A stretch of 64,000 bases of DNA from Halomonas sp. CH40 (GTDB taxonomy: Bacteria > Pseudomonadota > Gammaproteobacteria > Pseudomonadales > Halomonadaceae), in NCBI GenBank assembly GCA_041875495.1, contig CP112982.1, forward strand, positions 930,001 through 994,000. Direction: 5' to 3'. The position numbers and the translations under genes are program-made. Below, piece by piece: positions 51,438 to 60,898 of this stretch. Position 1 is the stretch's first letter; the number at the start of each line of letters is the position of its first letter. The notes beneath the pieces are model-generated. The model was not told the DNA's origin and made no database searches. It worked only from the letters and a program-made list of their open reading frames with translations.

Positions 51438-52937
51438 GTGAAATACCACGATTTACGTGAATTCATCGCTGCGCTGGAAGAGAAGGGAGAACTCAAGCGT
51501 ATCAGCGTGGAAGTTGACCCTTATCTGGAAGTGACCGAAATCTGTGACCGCACCCTGCGTGCCGGCGGCCCGGCGCTATTGTTTGAAAACGTCAAGGGCC
51601 ACGCCATGCCGCTTTTGGGCAACCTGTTTGGCACGCCCAAACGGGTAGCATTGGGCATGGGGGAAGATTCAGTGGAAGCCTTGCAGGAAGTGGGCAAGCT
51701 GCTGGCGTTTCTGAAAGAACCTGACCCGCCCAAGGGCTTCAAGGATGCCTGGTCGAAGCTGCCCATCTTCAAGCAGGTGTTGAGCATGGGCCCCAAGGTG
51801 GTCAGGCGTGCCCCGGTGCAGGAGGTGGTCTATGAAGGTGACGATGTCAACCTTGATCAGCTGCCTATCCAGCACTGCTGGCCGGGCGATGCCGCCCCGC
51901 TGGTGACCTGGGCGCTGGTAGTGACTAAGGGACCGCACAAAAAACGCCAGAATCTGGGCATCTATCGGCAGCAGAAAATTGGCCGTAATCGCCTGATCAT
52001 GCGCTGGCTTTCCCATCGCGGCGGCGCGCTGGACTTCCAAGAATTTCAGAAAGCCCATCCGGGTGAGCCTTTCCCTGTGGCAGTGGCGCTGGGCGCCGAT
52101 CCGGCGACCATACTGGGCGCCGTGACGCCGGTGCCGGATACGCTGTCTGAATACGCCTTTGCTGGCCTGCTGCGCGGTTCGCGCACTGAGCTGGTCAAGT
52201 GCGGCCACGCTGAGCTTGAAGTACCCGCCTCGGCGGAAATTATTCTGGAAGGCTTTATCTACCCGGATGATATGGCGCCAGAAGGGCCCTTTGGCGATCA
52301 CACCGGTTACTACAATGAAGTCAGCCACTTCCCGGTGTTTACCGTTACCCGCATGACCATGCGCCGGGATGCCATCTATCATTCTACCTATACCGGTCGC
52401 CCGCCGGATGAACCGGCGATTCTTGGCGTGGCCCTGAACGAAGTCTTCGTGCCGATCCTGCGCAAGCAGTTTCCGGAAATCGTCGATTTCTACCTGCCGC
52501 CGGAAGGCTGTTCCTACCGCATGGCGGTGGTGACCATGAAGAAGCAGTATCCCGGTCATGCCAAGCGGGTGATGATGGGCGTGTGGAGTTTTCTGCGCCA
52601 GTTCATGTATACCAAGTTTGTCATTGTCCTTGATGATGACGTCGATGCTCGCAAATGGGAGGATGTGATCTGGGCGATGACCACCCGCATGGACCCCGCA
52701 AGGGATACGGTGACAGTGGAAAATACGCCTATCGATTATCTGGATTTTGCTTCGCCAGTGGCGGGCCTGGGGTCCAAGATGGGTTGGGATGCCACCAACA
52801 AATGGCCGGGTGAAACCGACCGTGAGTGGGGCCAGCCCATCACCATGGATGAAGAGGTCAAAACCCGGGTGGATGAGCGCTGGGAAAGTTTCGGGATTGG
52901 CATTCCACTGCCTGACGCCCGCAAAGGAAGCGAATAA
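51438..52937 (+). CDS. ubiD: 3-octaprenyl-4-hydroxybenzoate carboxy-lyase
   Basis: UbiD decarboxylates the polyprenyl-hydroxybenzoate intermediate of ubiquinone, using prenylated FMN supplied by UbiX. The 499 residues (E. coli 497) begin [20 protein letters not shown] from a GTG start with GGGAG upstream. The conserved prFMN/metal region [19 protein letters not shown] and the catalytic acidic segment [12 protein letters not shown] are intact. fre follows after 39 bases, as in E. coli. Confidence 0.96.
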   Translation: MKYHDLREFIAALEEKGELKRISVEVDPYLEVTEICDRTLRAGGPALLFENVKGHAMPLLGNLFGTPKRVALGMGEDSVEALQEVGKLLAFLKEPDPPKGFKDAWSKLPIFKQVLSMGPKVVRRAPVQEVVYEGDDVNLDQLPIQHCWPGDAAPLVTWALVVTKGPHKKRQNLGIYRQQKIGRNRLIMRWLSHRGGALDFQEFQKAHPGEPFPVAVALGADPATILGAVTPVPDTLSEYAFAGLLRGSRTELVKCGHAELEVPASAEIILEGFIYPDDMAPEGPFGDHTGYYNEVSHFPVFTVTRMTMRRDAIYHSTYTGRPPDEPAILGVALNEVFVPILRKQFPEIVDFYLPPEGCSYRMAVVTMKKQYPGHAKRVMMGVWSFLRQFMYTKFVIVLDDDVDARKWEDVIWAMTTRMDPARDTVTVENTPIDYLDFASPVAGLGSKMGWDATNKWPGETDREWGQPITMDEEVKTRVDERWESFGIGIPLPDARKGSE

Positions 52938-52976
52938 ATTGACCGCACTCCCTGACCGTAACAACAAGAGGCTTTG

Positions 52977-53711
52977 ATGAGCGCAAAAACCTTGACCTGC
53001 CAGGTCACCGAAGTAGAAGACCTCAACCCGGACGTGTTTGGCGTCACCTTGCAAGGCCGGGCAGAAGCCATGCGTCATGCCCCAGGCCAATATCTTGAGC
53101 TTGGCCTGGATGAGCAGACCTGGGTGCCGTTCTCGATCGCCAGCGCAGAGCGCGGCGATGGCAGGCTTGAGCTGCATATTCAGCACTGGCCGGAACGTGA
53201 TAATTCTGCCCGCCTGCGCGAGCTGCTGCAGGTCGCCAATCAGCTGACGATCCGCCTGCCTGGCGGTGATTGCGTGCTTGACCTTGATAGCCAGCGGCCG
53301 CTTTTACTGGTCGCCGCAGGCACCGGGTTTTCACAGATGAAAGCGATTATCGAGGCGGTGCTGGAACATCAGCCAGAGCGTGAAATCTCACTGTGGTGGG
53401 CTGCCCGCGAACATCGCGATCTCTATCTTGAGCCATTGGCCTGCCAGTTGGCGCTGGAGCATGAAAATATCCATTTTCATGCGGTGACCGAGATGCCGCT
53501 GCAGGAAGAGATGACGTCCAGCGAGCGTATTCATCATCACCAGGGGCGTATAGATCAGGTGCTGGCCAGCGCCAATCTGTCACCGCAGAATTACGATGTT
53601 TACCTGTCCGGCTCGCCCGGCATGGTGTATGCCAGTATTGATGCGCTGGCGCCCCAGGGGCTTGACCAGTCGCGGCTGTTTTCCGATGTGTTCGCCTATG
53701 CGCCGCGTTGA
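52977..53711 (+). CDS. fre: NAD(P)H-flavin reductase
   Basis: Fre reduces free flavins with NAD(P)H and has been linked to iron reduction and to reduced-flavin supply. The 244-residue ferredoxin-NADP-reductase-type protein has the flavin motif WVPFSIAS, the nucleotide motif LLLVAAGTGFSQMKAIIEAVL and the C-terminal VYLSGSPGMVYASIDAL. No iron-sulfur cluster domain is fused. The ATG at 52977 follows AAGAGG; the ubiD-fre pairing suggests reduced FMN for the UbiX/UbiD system, which is my inference. Confidence 0.93.
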   Translation: MSAKTLTCQVTEVEDLNPDVFGVTLQGRAEAMRHAPGQYLELGLDEQTWVPFSIASAERGDGRLELHIQHWPERDNSARLRELLQVANQLTIRLPGGDCVLDLDSQRPLLLVAAGTGFSQMKAIIEAVLEHQPEREISLWWAAREHRDLYLEPLACQLALEHENIHFHAVTEMPLQEEMTSSERIHHHQGRIDQVLASANLSPQNYDVYLSGSPGMVYASIDALAPQGLDQSRLFSDVFAYAPR

Positions 53712-53838
53712 TCAATGTGCCCGCACCGTCAAAACGTCTAGTACGCACGGTATTACTCTCGTCGTAGGGGTAATGATCGGTTAATATGGGTGCACTATAT
53801 TCCCCTGAATCCATCATCCGTTTAAGAGAGCTTTACTC

Positions 53839-53970
53839 ATGGCCCATCATGAAGACGAAAACTTTAAAGATAACTCCGGTGTGCTGGCGATTATTGCAGG
53901 CCTGGTAGTGCTGGTTAGCATGAGTGCGTTGCCGGCTACCATTGGCTGGTACCAGTTGTTTGCTGGTTAA
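53839..53970 (+). CDS. 43-residue single-pass membrane peptide, unknown
   Basis: A 43-residue ORF starting MAHHEDENFKDNSGVLAIIA and ending GWYQLFAG: a charged N-terminus, one hydrophobic helix (about 15-36) and an aromatic C-terminus, which would place the N-terminus in the cytoplasm. AAGAGAG lies 8-9 bases before the ATG. Codon use and the clean helix suggest a real gene. It is the first gene upstream of the aroG leader region and might share its transcript. I do not recognise a family. Confidence 0.65.
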   Translation: MAHHEDENFKDNSGVLAIIAGLVVLVSMSALPATIGWYQLFAG

Positions 53971-54028
53971 TCTGCCTGTCAGGGCATTCGTGTCGCTAAC
54001 CCTTTGATGCATTGATGAGAGAATGAAC

Positions 54029-54127
54029 ATGACAAACGTCACTTTTGAATGTCTGTTGTTACCGGCAGCCAGCCGTGTTCATCATTGTTATTGGTTTAGC
54101 CAAGCGGTGCCTCAGGCCGACGGCTAA
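54029..54127 (+). CDS. Putative leader peptide 1 of aroG, with Tyr-Trp-Phe cluster
   Basis: A 32-codon ORF (34 if started at 54023) with GAGA about 8 bases upstream. It contains consecutive Tyr-Trp-Phe codons (54089-54097) in HHCYWFSQAV. The stop is followed by pairing segments and a strong intrinsic terminator (54170-54203), the layout of an amino-acid attenuator. The next full gene encodes DAHP synthase, first enzyme of aromatic amino acid synthesis. No leader of this sequence is known to me, so function is inferred from layout. Confidence 0.5.
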   Translation: MTNVTFECLLLPAASRVHHCYWFSQAVPQADG

Positions 54128-54161
54128 CGTCGCGCCGACAGGCACGCCCAACGGGTTGCCT
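54107..54161 (+). promoter_or_regulatory. Competing hairpins of the leader-1 attenuator
   Basis: GTGCCT (54107-54112) can pair with AGGCAC (54140-54145). The same AGGCA can instead pair with TGCCT (54157-54161) around an inner CCC-AAC-GGG stem. A further hairpin GGCCGAC (54115-54121) with GTCG-GCC (54129-54136) fits inside the first. These are alternatives of the kind used in transcription attenuation, but were found by eye without energy calculation. Confidence 0.45.
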
Positions 54162-54169
54162 GCCATGTT

Positions 54170-54205
54170 AAAGCCCCGGCTGGTAACCCCAGCCGGGGCT
54201 TTTGT
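54170..54205 (+). terminator. Intrinsic terminator upstream of aroG leader 2
   Basis: AAAGCCCCGGCTGG (54170-54183), loop TAACC, CCAGCCGGGGCTTTT (54189-54203), then GTTTGTT. A very strong hairpin with T-run, 43 bases after the leader-1 stop and 247 bases before aroG. Confidence 0.9.
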
Positions 54206-54221
54206 TTGTTAGGACTTTTGT

Positions 54222-54250
54222 TTGACGTTGTGAAAAATGTGTAAGATACA
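54222..54250 (+). promoter_or_regulatory. Candidate promoter for leader 2 and aroG
   Basis: TTGACG (54222-54227) matches five of six -35 positions. GATACA at 54245-54250, 17 bases on, is a poor -10 (three of six). If active, aroG would have a terminator-independent start as well. ATGT and ACAT around the -10 form a weak dyad, too weak to call a TyrR/PhhR site. Confidence 0.4.
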
Positions 54251-54285
54251 TAGTTGAAAACCAGATTTTTCGGAGGAGCAGCACC

Positions 54286-54447
54286 ATGACCGTTCGCGCC
54301 CATTTCAATGCTATCGCCATCCCCTATATCGGCTATGGATATGGCTGGCGATTTAGCGTCGCGCGACAGGTCATAGCTGCCACCTCCGGTCGCGTTCAAA
54401 CAGGTGGCGATACGGTACAACGATGTCCTTTACATTTGGAGAGTTAA
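54286..54447 (+). CDS. Putative leader peptide 2 of aroG, aromatic-rich and coupled to aroG
   Basis: A 53-codon ORF with an excellent ribosome site (CGGAGGAG, about 6 bases before the ATG). Residues 13-24 read PYIGYGYGWRFS: three Tyr (14, 17, 19), Trp21 and Phe23. The stop TAA (54445-54447) is two bases before the aroG ATG, so the leader ribosome passes over the aroG Shine-Dalgarno GGAGAG and can reinitiate. Two mutually exclusive hairpins follow the aromatic codons. A regulatory leader sensing charged tRNA-Tyr, -Trp or -Phe is the best reading; a small functional protein is not excluded. Confidence 0.6.
   Translation: MTVRAHFNAIAIPYIGYGYGWRFSVARQVIAATSGRVQTGGDTVQRCPLHLES
54362..54408 (+). 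promoter_or_regulatory. Mutually exclusive hairpins within leader 2
   Basis: Hairpin A pairs CGCGACAGGT (54362-54371) with ACCT (54382-54385) and GTCGCG (54389-54394), with a 3-base bulge. Hairpin B pairs GCCACCT (54379-54385) with AGGTGGC (54402-54408). Both use ACCT at 54382-54385, so only one can form. A ribosome held at the Trp/Phe codons would cover the 5' arm of A and favour B. No T-run follows B, so the effect would be on translation or Rho access, not intrinsic termination. Confidence 0.5.
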
Positions 54448-54449
54448 CC

Positions 54450-55556
54450 ATGAATGCCCCTGTTTCCAGCTTGCCGAAGCGTCACGCCTCACTGTCTTCC
54501 ACTGCTTCTGCTGCGAGCCTGCCGCCAGACGCTGCTCAATCCTGCCTTCCTTTGCCAACCCCCGCGGTACTGCGTCAATCGCTTGCCGTCGATGCGGCGC
54601 TTGAACAGCAGATCCACCAACAGCGCCAGGCCATCAACCAGATTCTCAACGGCGAGGATTCGCGCCTGCTGGTGGTGATGGGTCCCTGTTCAGTACATGA
54701 CCCGGAAGCGACCCTGGAATACGCCGAGCGCCTGGCCCGGCTGAGTGAGGAGGTCAGCGCGCAGATTCTGCCGGTGATGCGCGTCTACGTCGAAAAACCG
54801 CGCACCACCGTCGGCTGGAAAGGCCTGGCCTACGACCCAGCGCTGGATGGCAGTGGCGATATGCCCACAGGGCTTGGGTTATCACGTGAGCTGATGCGCC
54901 GTGTTGCCCAGTGCGGCCTGCCGGTCGCCACTGAACTGCTGCAGCCCATGCTGGCGCCTTACCTGGATGACCTGCTCAGCTGGGTCGCGATTGGTGCCCG
55001 CACCACGGAATCTCAGCTGCACCGCGAGCTGGCCAGCGACCTGGCGGCTGCCGTGGGCTTCAAGAATGCCACCAATGGTGATATCCAGGTCGCCATTGAC
55101 GCCATGAATGCCGCCGCTCACCCTCATCAGCGTTTCGCGCTGGATGCCCACGGTCAGCCGGTGATGCAGCAAAGCCCCGGCAACCCGCATACCCAACTGG
55201 TACTGCGCGGCGGACACGGCGAGCCCAACTACCAGGCGCGTCACGTCAACGCTGCCAGCAAAGCGCTGCGCGCAGCAGGGCAGAATCCGCGCTTGATGAT
55301 TGACTGCAGCCACGCCAACGCCCGCAAGGATCACCGCCGCCAGAGCGAAGTCATGCTCGATGCCCTGGCACAGCGCAGCGCCGGTAATACCGATATCGTC
55401 GCGCTGATGCTGGAAAGCCATCTGCATGAAGGCAAGCAGCCGCTCAAGCCGGGTGCTTTGCGCTACGGTGTATCGGTTACCGATGCCTGCATTGGCTGGG
55501 AAACCACCGAACACCTGTTGAAGACTGCCGCAGAACGGCTGGCAGGCGCCAACTGA
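54450..55556 (+). CDS. aroG: 3-deoxy-7-phosphoheptulonate (DAHP) synthase, class I
   Basis: Condenses phosphoenolpyruvate and erythrose 4-phosphate to DAHP, the entry to the shikimate pathway. The 368 residues match the AroF/AroG/AroH family: LLVVMGPCSVHDPEA (metal Cys), MRVYVEKPRTTVGWKGL, WVAIGARTTESQLHRELAS, VGFKNATNG and LMIDCSHANARKDHRRQ, ending with GVSVTDACIGWE. The N-terminal 40 residues are Ser/Ala-rich and variable; this region often carries the feedback site, so Tyr, Phe or Trp sensitivity cannot be read, and the symbol is generic. The start at 54450 follows TTGGAGAG and is coupled to leader 2. Confidence 0.93.
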   Translation: MNAPVSSLPKRHASLSSTASAASLPPDAAQSCLPLPTPAVLRQSLAVDAALEQQIHQQRQAINQILNGEDSRLLVVMGPCSVHDPEATLEYAERLARLSEEVSAQILPVMRVYVEKPRTTVGWKGLAYDPALDGSGDMPTGLGLSRELMRRVAQCGLPVATELLQPMLAPYLDDLLSWVAIGARTTESQLHRELASDLAAAVGFKNATNGDIQVAIDAMNAAAHPHQRFALDAHGQPVMQQSPGNPHTQLVLRGGHGEPNYQARHVNAASKALRAAGQNPRLMIDCSHANARKDHRRQSEVMLDALAQRSAGNTDIVALMLESHLHEGKQPLKPGALRYGVSVTDACIGWETTEHLLKTAAERLAGAN

Positions 55557-55573
55557 ACAGAAGTTGCAATATC

Positions 55574-55602
55574 CCGGCCTTTGCCCGCTAGGCAAGGGCC
55601 GG
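55574..55602. terminator. GC hairpin after aroG
   Basis: CCGGCCTTTGCC (55574-55585), loop CGCTA, GGCAAGGGCCGG (55591-55602): a 12-bp stem with one T-G pair, 17 bases after the stop. No T-run follows, so it may stabilise the 3' end or terminate only weakly. Confidence 0.55.
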
Positions 55603-55650
55603 TAAAATGATCACTAAAAGCGTTGTTCAACGAAGGATAAGAGGTCGCCC

Positions 55651-56169
55651 ATGGCGGTAGTATTTCAACTGGAAGAGTACGAACCCGAGGTTTACCGCCG
55701 CAAGGCGCGTATGATCAGTGTGGCCATGGCCGGTCAGCTGATTATCTTCGGTATGCTGTTTGCCATGCTGCTGACCGCCACGTTTGGGAGCAGCTTCTGG
55801 CTTAATGCGCTGGGTGTCTTTTTAGGTCTTTTGGCCACCAGTGCCATGTTTGCCGCCTTGAAAGACAGGCCCTGGATGAATGAGGTGCGCTACGTCTGGC
55901 AGCTCAAGCATCACCTGGGTCAGATCAGTGGCTATCTATCCACCCTGCGCCGTGAAGTGAAAGCTGACAATCGCGTTGCCCTGGATATCCTGACCTTCTA
56001 CCATCAGGGCATGCAGCAACTGGCCGAGCTTAACGATCGTACCCCGGACGATGACGCCGAACGCCTGGCAGAAAAGCTTGAGGTCAAACTCAAACGCGAA
56101 GAGCTGGGCATGCCAGAAGAAGTCACCCATTTCGACCCGCAGGATCTGAGTGCTTTCAAGCGAGGCTAA
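55651..56169 (+). CDS. DUF3087-like membrane protein
   Basis: A 172-residue protein: a cytoplasmic N-terminus (EEYEPEVYRRKARM), two membrane helices at about 24-43 and 50-68, then a cytoplasmic helical domain (VWQLKHHLGQISGYLSTLRREV, ILTFYHQGMQQLAELND) ending in a charged tail. The pattern resembles the DUF3087 family, recalled not searched. Function is unknown. ATAAGAGG precedes the ATG. It is probably its own unit between aroG and the convergent small gene, and its stop lies at the edge of a 15-base tandem repeat. Confidence 0.75.
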   Translation: MAVVFQLEEYEPEVYRRKARMISVAMAGQLIIFGMLFAMLLTATFGSSFWLNALGVFLGLLATSAMFAALKDRPWMNEVRYVWQLKHHLGQISGYLSTLRREVKADNRVALDILTFYHQGMQQLAELNDRTPDDDAERLAEKLEVKLKREELGMPEEVTHFDPQDLSAFKRG

Positions 56170-56211
56170 GCTCTGGAAGCAAAGCTCCTGGAAACAAAGC
56201 TCCTGGAAACC
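56168..56211 (+). repeat. Three-copy 15-base tandem repeat
   Basis: AAGCTCTGGAAGCA (14 bases), AAGCTCCTGGAAACA and AAGCTCCTGGAAACC stand head to tail at 56168-56211, starting in the stop codon of the DUF3087-like gene and ending 19 bases before the convergent gene's stop. Confidence 0.9.
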
Positions 56212-56229
56212 AATCCCTAGCCGTGCCGA

Positions 56230-56619
56230 TCAGGAAGGTAGCTGACCGCGATGTACCATCAGACGGTTCATCAGCTCATTGATGCGGTGGCGGGTCATCA
56301 TGGTGGTCAGGCCTGAAAACAGTGCCCAGCGCTTGCGGCGCCAGCCGGTCAGGCGCAGGTTATGGCTGACCAGACGCTGCATCAGCTGGTAGTCATCAAA
56401 TTTGCGCCACTCGCTGGCCACCGACAGCTGGTAACGGGACATCACCGGTGCCAGCTCCAGGCGGAACACCCACTCAAGCTCCTTTAGGCTTAGCTCGTAG
56501 CGCTCGATGACCTCGACCATGCGCGCATAATCCCGCTCACCTGGCTCACGGTCGAGCCATAAAGGCGCCAACGCCAACCACAAGTCACCGCGCTCATCGA
56601 CCAACTGCTGTGCGTTCAT
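56230..56619 (-). CDS. Small helical protein, possibly DUF7079-like
   Basis: A 129-residue, predominantly helical soluble protein. The first 85 residues (RGDLWLALAPLWLD, ERYELSLKELEWVFRLELAPV, SEWRKFDD) resemble a family of unknown function that I tentatively recall as DUF7079; the last part is basic (GWRRKRWALFSGL, TRHRINELMNRLM). It is convergent with the DUF3087-like gene and divergent from fabV. I assign no function. Confidence 0.7.
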   Translation of the reverse strand: MNAQQLVDERGDLWLALAPLWLDREPGERDYARMVEVIERYELSLKELEWVFRLELAPVMSRYQLSVASEWRKFDDYQLMQRLVSHNLRLTGWRRKRWALFSGLTTMMTRHRINELMNRLMVHRGQLPS

Positions 56620-56808
56620 ATCATCTTGCCTCCGCCACCTTGATTCAGCCTGCCATCCTGCCTTGAACCTCGGCCATTCTCAAGCGCCACCGCCTTGCGG
56701 CGACGCTGGCCACTACATGGGGGCGGACATAACGCCTGCAGCCAGTTAGAATTGGCGTCACAATAGCGCAACAGCGCATGACAGTGACCCAACACAACGA
56801 GGCTCAAT

Positions 56809-58005
56809 GTGATTATCAAACCCAAGGTACGCGGTTTTATCTGCACCACCACCCACCCTGTTGGCTGCGAACAGAACATACGCGAACAGATTGACGCCAC
56901 CCGCGCCCGCGGGCTGGATAAAGCCAGTGGCCCCAAAAAGGTGCTGGTGATTGGTGCTTCCAGCGGCTACGGCCTGGCGGCGCGAATCACCGCTGCCTTT
57001 GGCTACGGCGCCGACACTCTGGGTGTCTTCTTCGAAAAGCCAGGCACTGAAAAGCGCACCGGTACCGCGGGCTGGTATAACTCCGCCGCCTTTGACAAAT
57101 TTGCCAAGCAGGAAGGGCTTTACAGCAAGTCGATTAATGGCGATGCGTTTTCCCACGAAGCTCGGGAAAAAGCCATCGAGCTGATCAAGCAGGACATGGG
57201 GGAAGTCGACCTAGTGGTTTACTCACTGGCATCGCCGGTGCGCAAACTGCCGGACAGCGGTGAGGTCAAGCGCTCCAGCCTGAAGCCGATTGGCGAGACC
57301 TATCGTGCCACTGCCATTGATACCAACAAGGACGCCATCATCGAGGCCGAAGTGGAACCCGCCACCCAGCAGGAAATTGACGACACCATCATGGTGATGG
57401 GCGGTGAAGACTGGGAACTGTGGATGGACGCGCTGGACAAGGCAGGCGTGCTGGCCGAAGGCGCGCGCAGCGTGGCGTTCAGCTACATCGGTACAGAGAT
57501 TACCTGGCCGATCTACTGGCACGGCGCTCTGGGTAAGGCCAAGGAAGATCTCGACCGCGCGGCAACCGCCATTGATGACAAGCTCAAGCAGAGCGGTGGA
57601 AGCGCCAATGTGGCAGTGCTCAAGTCAGTGGTCACCCAGGCCAGTGCGGCCATTCCGGTGATGCCGCTGTATATCGCCATGGTATATCGCATCATGAAGG
57701 AAAAGGGCCTGCATGAGGGCACTATTGATCAGCTGAATCGCCTGTTTGATGACAAACTCTACGGCGATGATAACAGCACAGATGAGGTGGGCCGCGTGCG
57801 CCTGGATGACTGGGAGCTGCGCGATGATGTCCAGCAGGCTTGTAAGGATCTATGGCCGCAGGTGACCACCGAGAATCTTTTCGAGATCACCGATTACGCT
57901 GGCTACAAGCACGAGTTCCTCAAACTGTTTGGCTTTGAACGCGACGACGTGGATTATGAGGCAGATGTGAACCCTGTGGCGGAGTTTGATGTCATCAACC
58001 TATAG
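56809..58005 (+). CDS. fabV: Enoyl-[acyl-carrier-protein] reductase FabV
   Basis: FabV reduces trans-2-enoyl-ACP with NADH at the end of each fatty-acid elongation cycle and is not sensitive to triclosan as FabI is. The 398 residues (Vibrio and Pseudomonas FabV about 400) begin [20 protein letters not shown] from a GTG start with ACGAGG before it. They show the dinucleotide loop [28 protein letters not shown], and the widened active site Tyr-x8-Lys in [10 protein letters not shown] that separates FabV from the Tyr-x6-Lys of FabI. It stands alone. Confidence 0.96.
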   Translation: MIIKPKVRGFICTTTHPVGCEQNIREQIDATRARGLDKASGPKKVLVIGASSGYGLAARITAAFGYGADTLGVFFEKPGTEKRTGTAGWYNSAAFDKFAKQEGLYSKSINGDAFSHEAREKAIELIKQDMGEVDLVVYSLASPVRKLPDSGEVKRSSLKPIGETYRATAIDTNKDAIIEAEVEPATQQEIDDTIMVMGGEDWELWMDALDKAGVLAEGARSVAFSYIGTEITWPIYWHGALGKAKEDLDRAATAIDDKLKQSGGSANVAVLKSVVTQASAAIPVMPLYIAMVYRIMKEKGLHEGTIDQLNRLFDDKLYGDDNSTDEVGRVRLDDWELRDDVQQACKDLWPQVTTENLFEITDYAGYKHEFLKLFGFERDDVDYEADVNPVAEFDVINL

Positions 58006-58078
58006 GGCCATATTTCGGGATGTCTGTTAGCGGCCCGGATATGTTGCTTTCGTTCACCGGTTATCATGGGAGTGTCTT

Positions 58079-58282
58079 ATGGATACCCGAGAAAACCAGA
58101 CCTCAAAAGAATCCGAAGAGGATGTTATAGAACGGCGTAAGCCTGAAACCTTTGAAGTATCTGAACCACAGCGTCAGCCTGAGGCGCAAAAGCCAGCAGG
58201 TAAACTGCCTTGGGCGCTGATAGCAGTGATCGTCGGCGTTATTGCCTTACTCGCCGTCTGGTTCTTGTCTGGCGCTAATTGA
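58079..58282 (+). CDS. Small single-pass membrane protein, unknown
   Basis: A 67-residue ORF: a charged, disordered N-terminal 42 residues (RENQTSKESEEDVIERRKPE) and one C-terminal membrane helix (about 45-64, ALIAVIVGVIALLAVWFLSG), a tail-anchored form with the charged part in the cytoplasm. GGGAGTG lies about 7 bases upstream. A clear terminator follows. Unrecognised; coding nature is supported by ribosome site, helix and terminator. Confidence 0.75.
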   Translation: MDTRENQTSKESEEDVIERRKPETFEVSEPQRQPEAQKPAGKLPWALIAVIVGVIALLAVWFLSGAN

Positions 58283-58304
58283 TAGAGGCTGAAGGCTGGA
58301 TATT

Positions 58305-58328
58305 GCCGGGCGCTTGCCCGGCTTTTAT
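58305..58328 (+). terminator. Intrinsic terminator
   Basis: GCCGGGC (58305-58311), loop GCTT, GCCCGGC (58316-58322), then TTTTATAT. It ends the 67-residue membrane-protein transcript and insulates the regulator gene downstream. Confidence 0.88.
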
Positions 58329-58452
58329 ATTTCAGGCCTCCCTTTTTGCGTTAACGCGTGTTCCTGCTTGCGTAGTCTTGACGGGCATGGCAATAAATAA
58401 AGGTATAACAAGGACTTTTTACCACTGGCGTGGATAAACGATGTGAACGCAC

Positions 58453-59430
58453 ATGCCTTTTGACCCTATTCAGCCCCTTGCGCCTGCCCCCCGACGGCGT
58501 GTGGCCTTTGTGCTGCTGCCCGGCTTTTCACTGCTGGCACATGCCTGTGTCCTGGAGCCGTTGCAAATGGCCAACCAGCTCAGTGGTCAGCTGCTCTATC
58601 AGACCATTACCATCAGCCTGAGTGAGGCGCCTGTGCGCAGTGGTGCCGAGCTGTCTCTGAATGCCCAGCATGCGTTGGGCGAGCCGCTGGGGCCGCTGGA
58701 TATGGTGTTGGTATGCGCCCCCGCGCCCTTGCCCTACACCTTGCCGCCCCGGCTCAACGAATGGCTGCGCGAGCAGCAGGGCCGTAAGGTGTGCCTGGGT
58801 GGGCTGGCAGGCGGTACTGAAGTGCTGGCGCGCTGTGGCTTGTTGGAAAACTACCGGGCCACCTTGCCCTGGCAGCGCTTTGATGCTTTTTCCCAGGCTT
58901 ACCCTCAGGTGGCGCTTTCCCAGCAGCTGTTTGAGATTGACCGCGACCGTGTCACCTGTGGAGGAGGCACGGCTGCCATGGATATGATGTTGACGCTGAT
59001 CGGTGAGCATCACGGGGCGCGCCTGGCCGAGCAGGTCTCAGAACACTTTGTATGTGACCGCATTCGCCTGGCGGATGAGCGCCAGCACGTGCCGCTGAAA
59101 AACCGCTTGGGCCATGCGCCACAAAGCCTGATTGATGCGGTGACCCTGATGGAAGCCAATATCGAAGAGCCGCTTTCGACGCTGGAGCTGGCCGAGCATC
59201 TGGGAATTTCCCGGCGTCAGCTGGAACGCCTGTTCAAGAAGTACCTGCAGGCGGTTCCCAGCCGCTACTATCTGGATTTACGTTTAACCGAGGCGCGTAA
59301 ACAGCTGCGTGAGAGCGACAGCCCGGTAGGCGATATCGCCCTGAACACCGGCTTTTCCTCTGGCGCGCATTTTTCCACAGCCTATCGCAACCACTTTGGC
59401 CTGACGCCTCGTGAAGAGCGGCTGGTTTGA
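58453..59430 (+). CDS. argR: AraC/GlxA-family transcriptional regulator, ArgR-like
   Basis: The 325 residues have an N-terminal DJ-1/PfpI-like domain (about 15-190, RRVAFVLLPGFSLLAHACVLEP and CLGGLAGGTEVLARCGLL) and a C-terminal AraC double helix-turn-helix (about 225-320, LELAEHLGISRRQLERLFKKYL and DIALNTGFSSGAHFSTAYRNHFG). Architecture and place directly before the arginine succinyltransferase genes match ArgR of P. aeruginosa, an AraC-family activator of aruCFGDB that is unrelated to E. coli ArgR. Arginine control of the downstream operon is inferred. The symbol is provisional. Confidence 0.8.
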   Translation: MPFDPIQPLAPAPRRRVAFVLLPGFSLLAHACVLEPLQMANQLSGQLLYQTITISLSEAPVRSGAELSLNAQHALGEPLGPLDMVLVCAPAPLPYTLPPRLNEWLREQQGRKVCLGGLAGGTEVLARCGLLENYRATLPWQRFDAFSQAYPQVALSQQLFEIDRDRVTCGGGTAAMDMMLTLIGEHHGARLAEQVSEHFVCDRIRLADERQHVPLKNRLGHAPQSLIDAVTLMEANIEEPLSTLELAEHLGISRRQLERLFKKYLQAVPSRYYLDLRLTEARKQLRESDSPVGDIALNTGFSSGAHFSTAYRNHFGLTPREERLV

Positions 59431-60888
<1,458 letters not shown>

Positions 60889-60898
60889 GGAGAACGGG

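Noticed and set aside
51669..53186. 505-codon open frame on the minus strand across ubiD and fre
   Set aside because: Antisense to two well-recognised genes; its translation has no protein-like features.
54240..54256. TyrR/PhhR box upstream of aroG leader 2
   Set aside because: Only four-base arms match, with wrong spacing relative to TGTAAA-N6-TTTACA.
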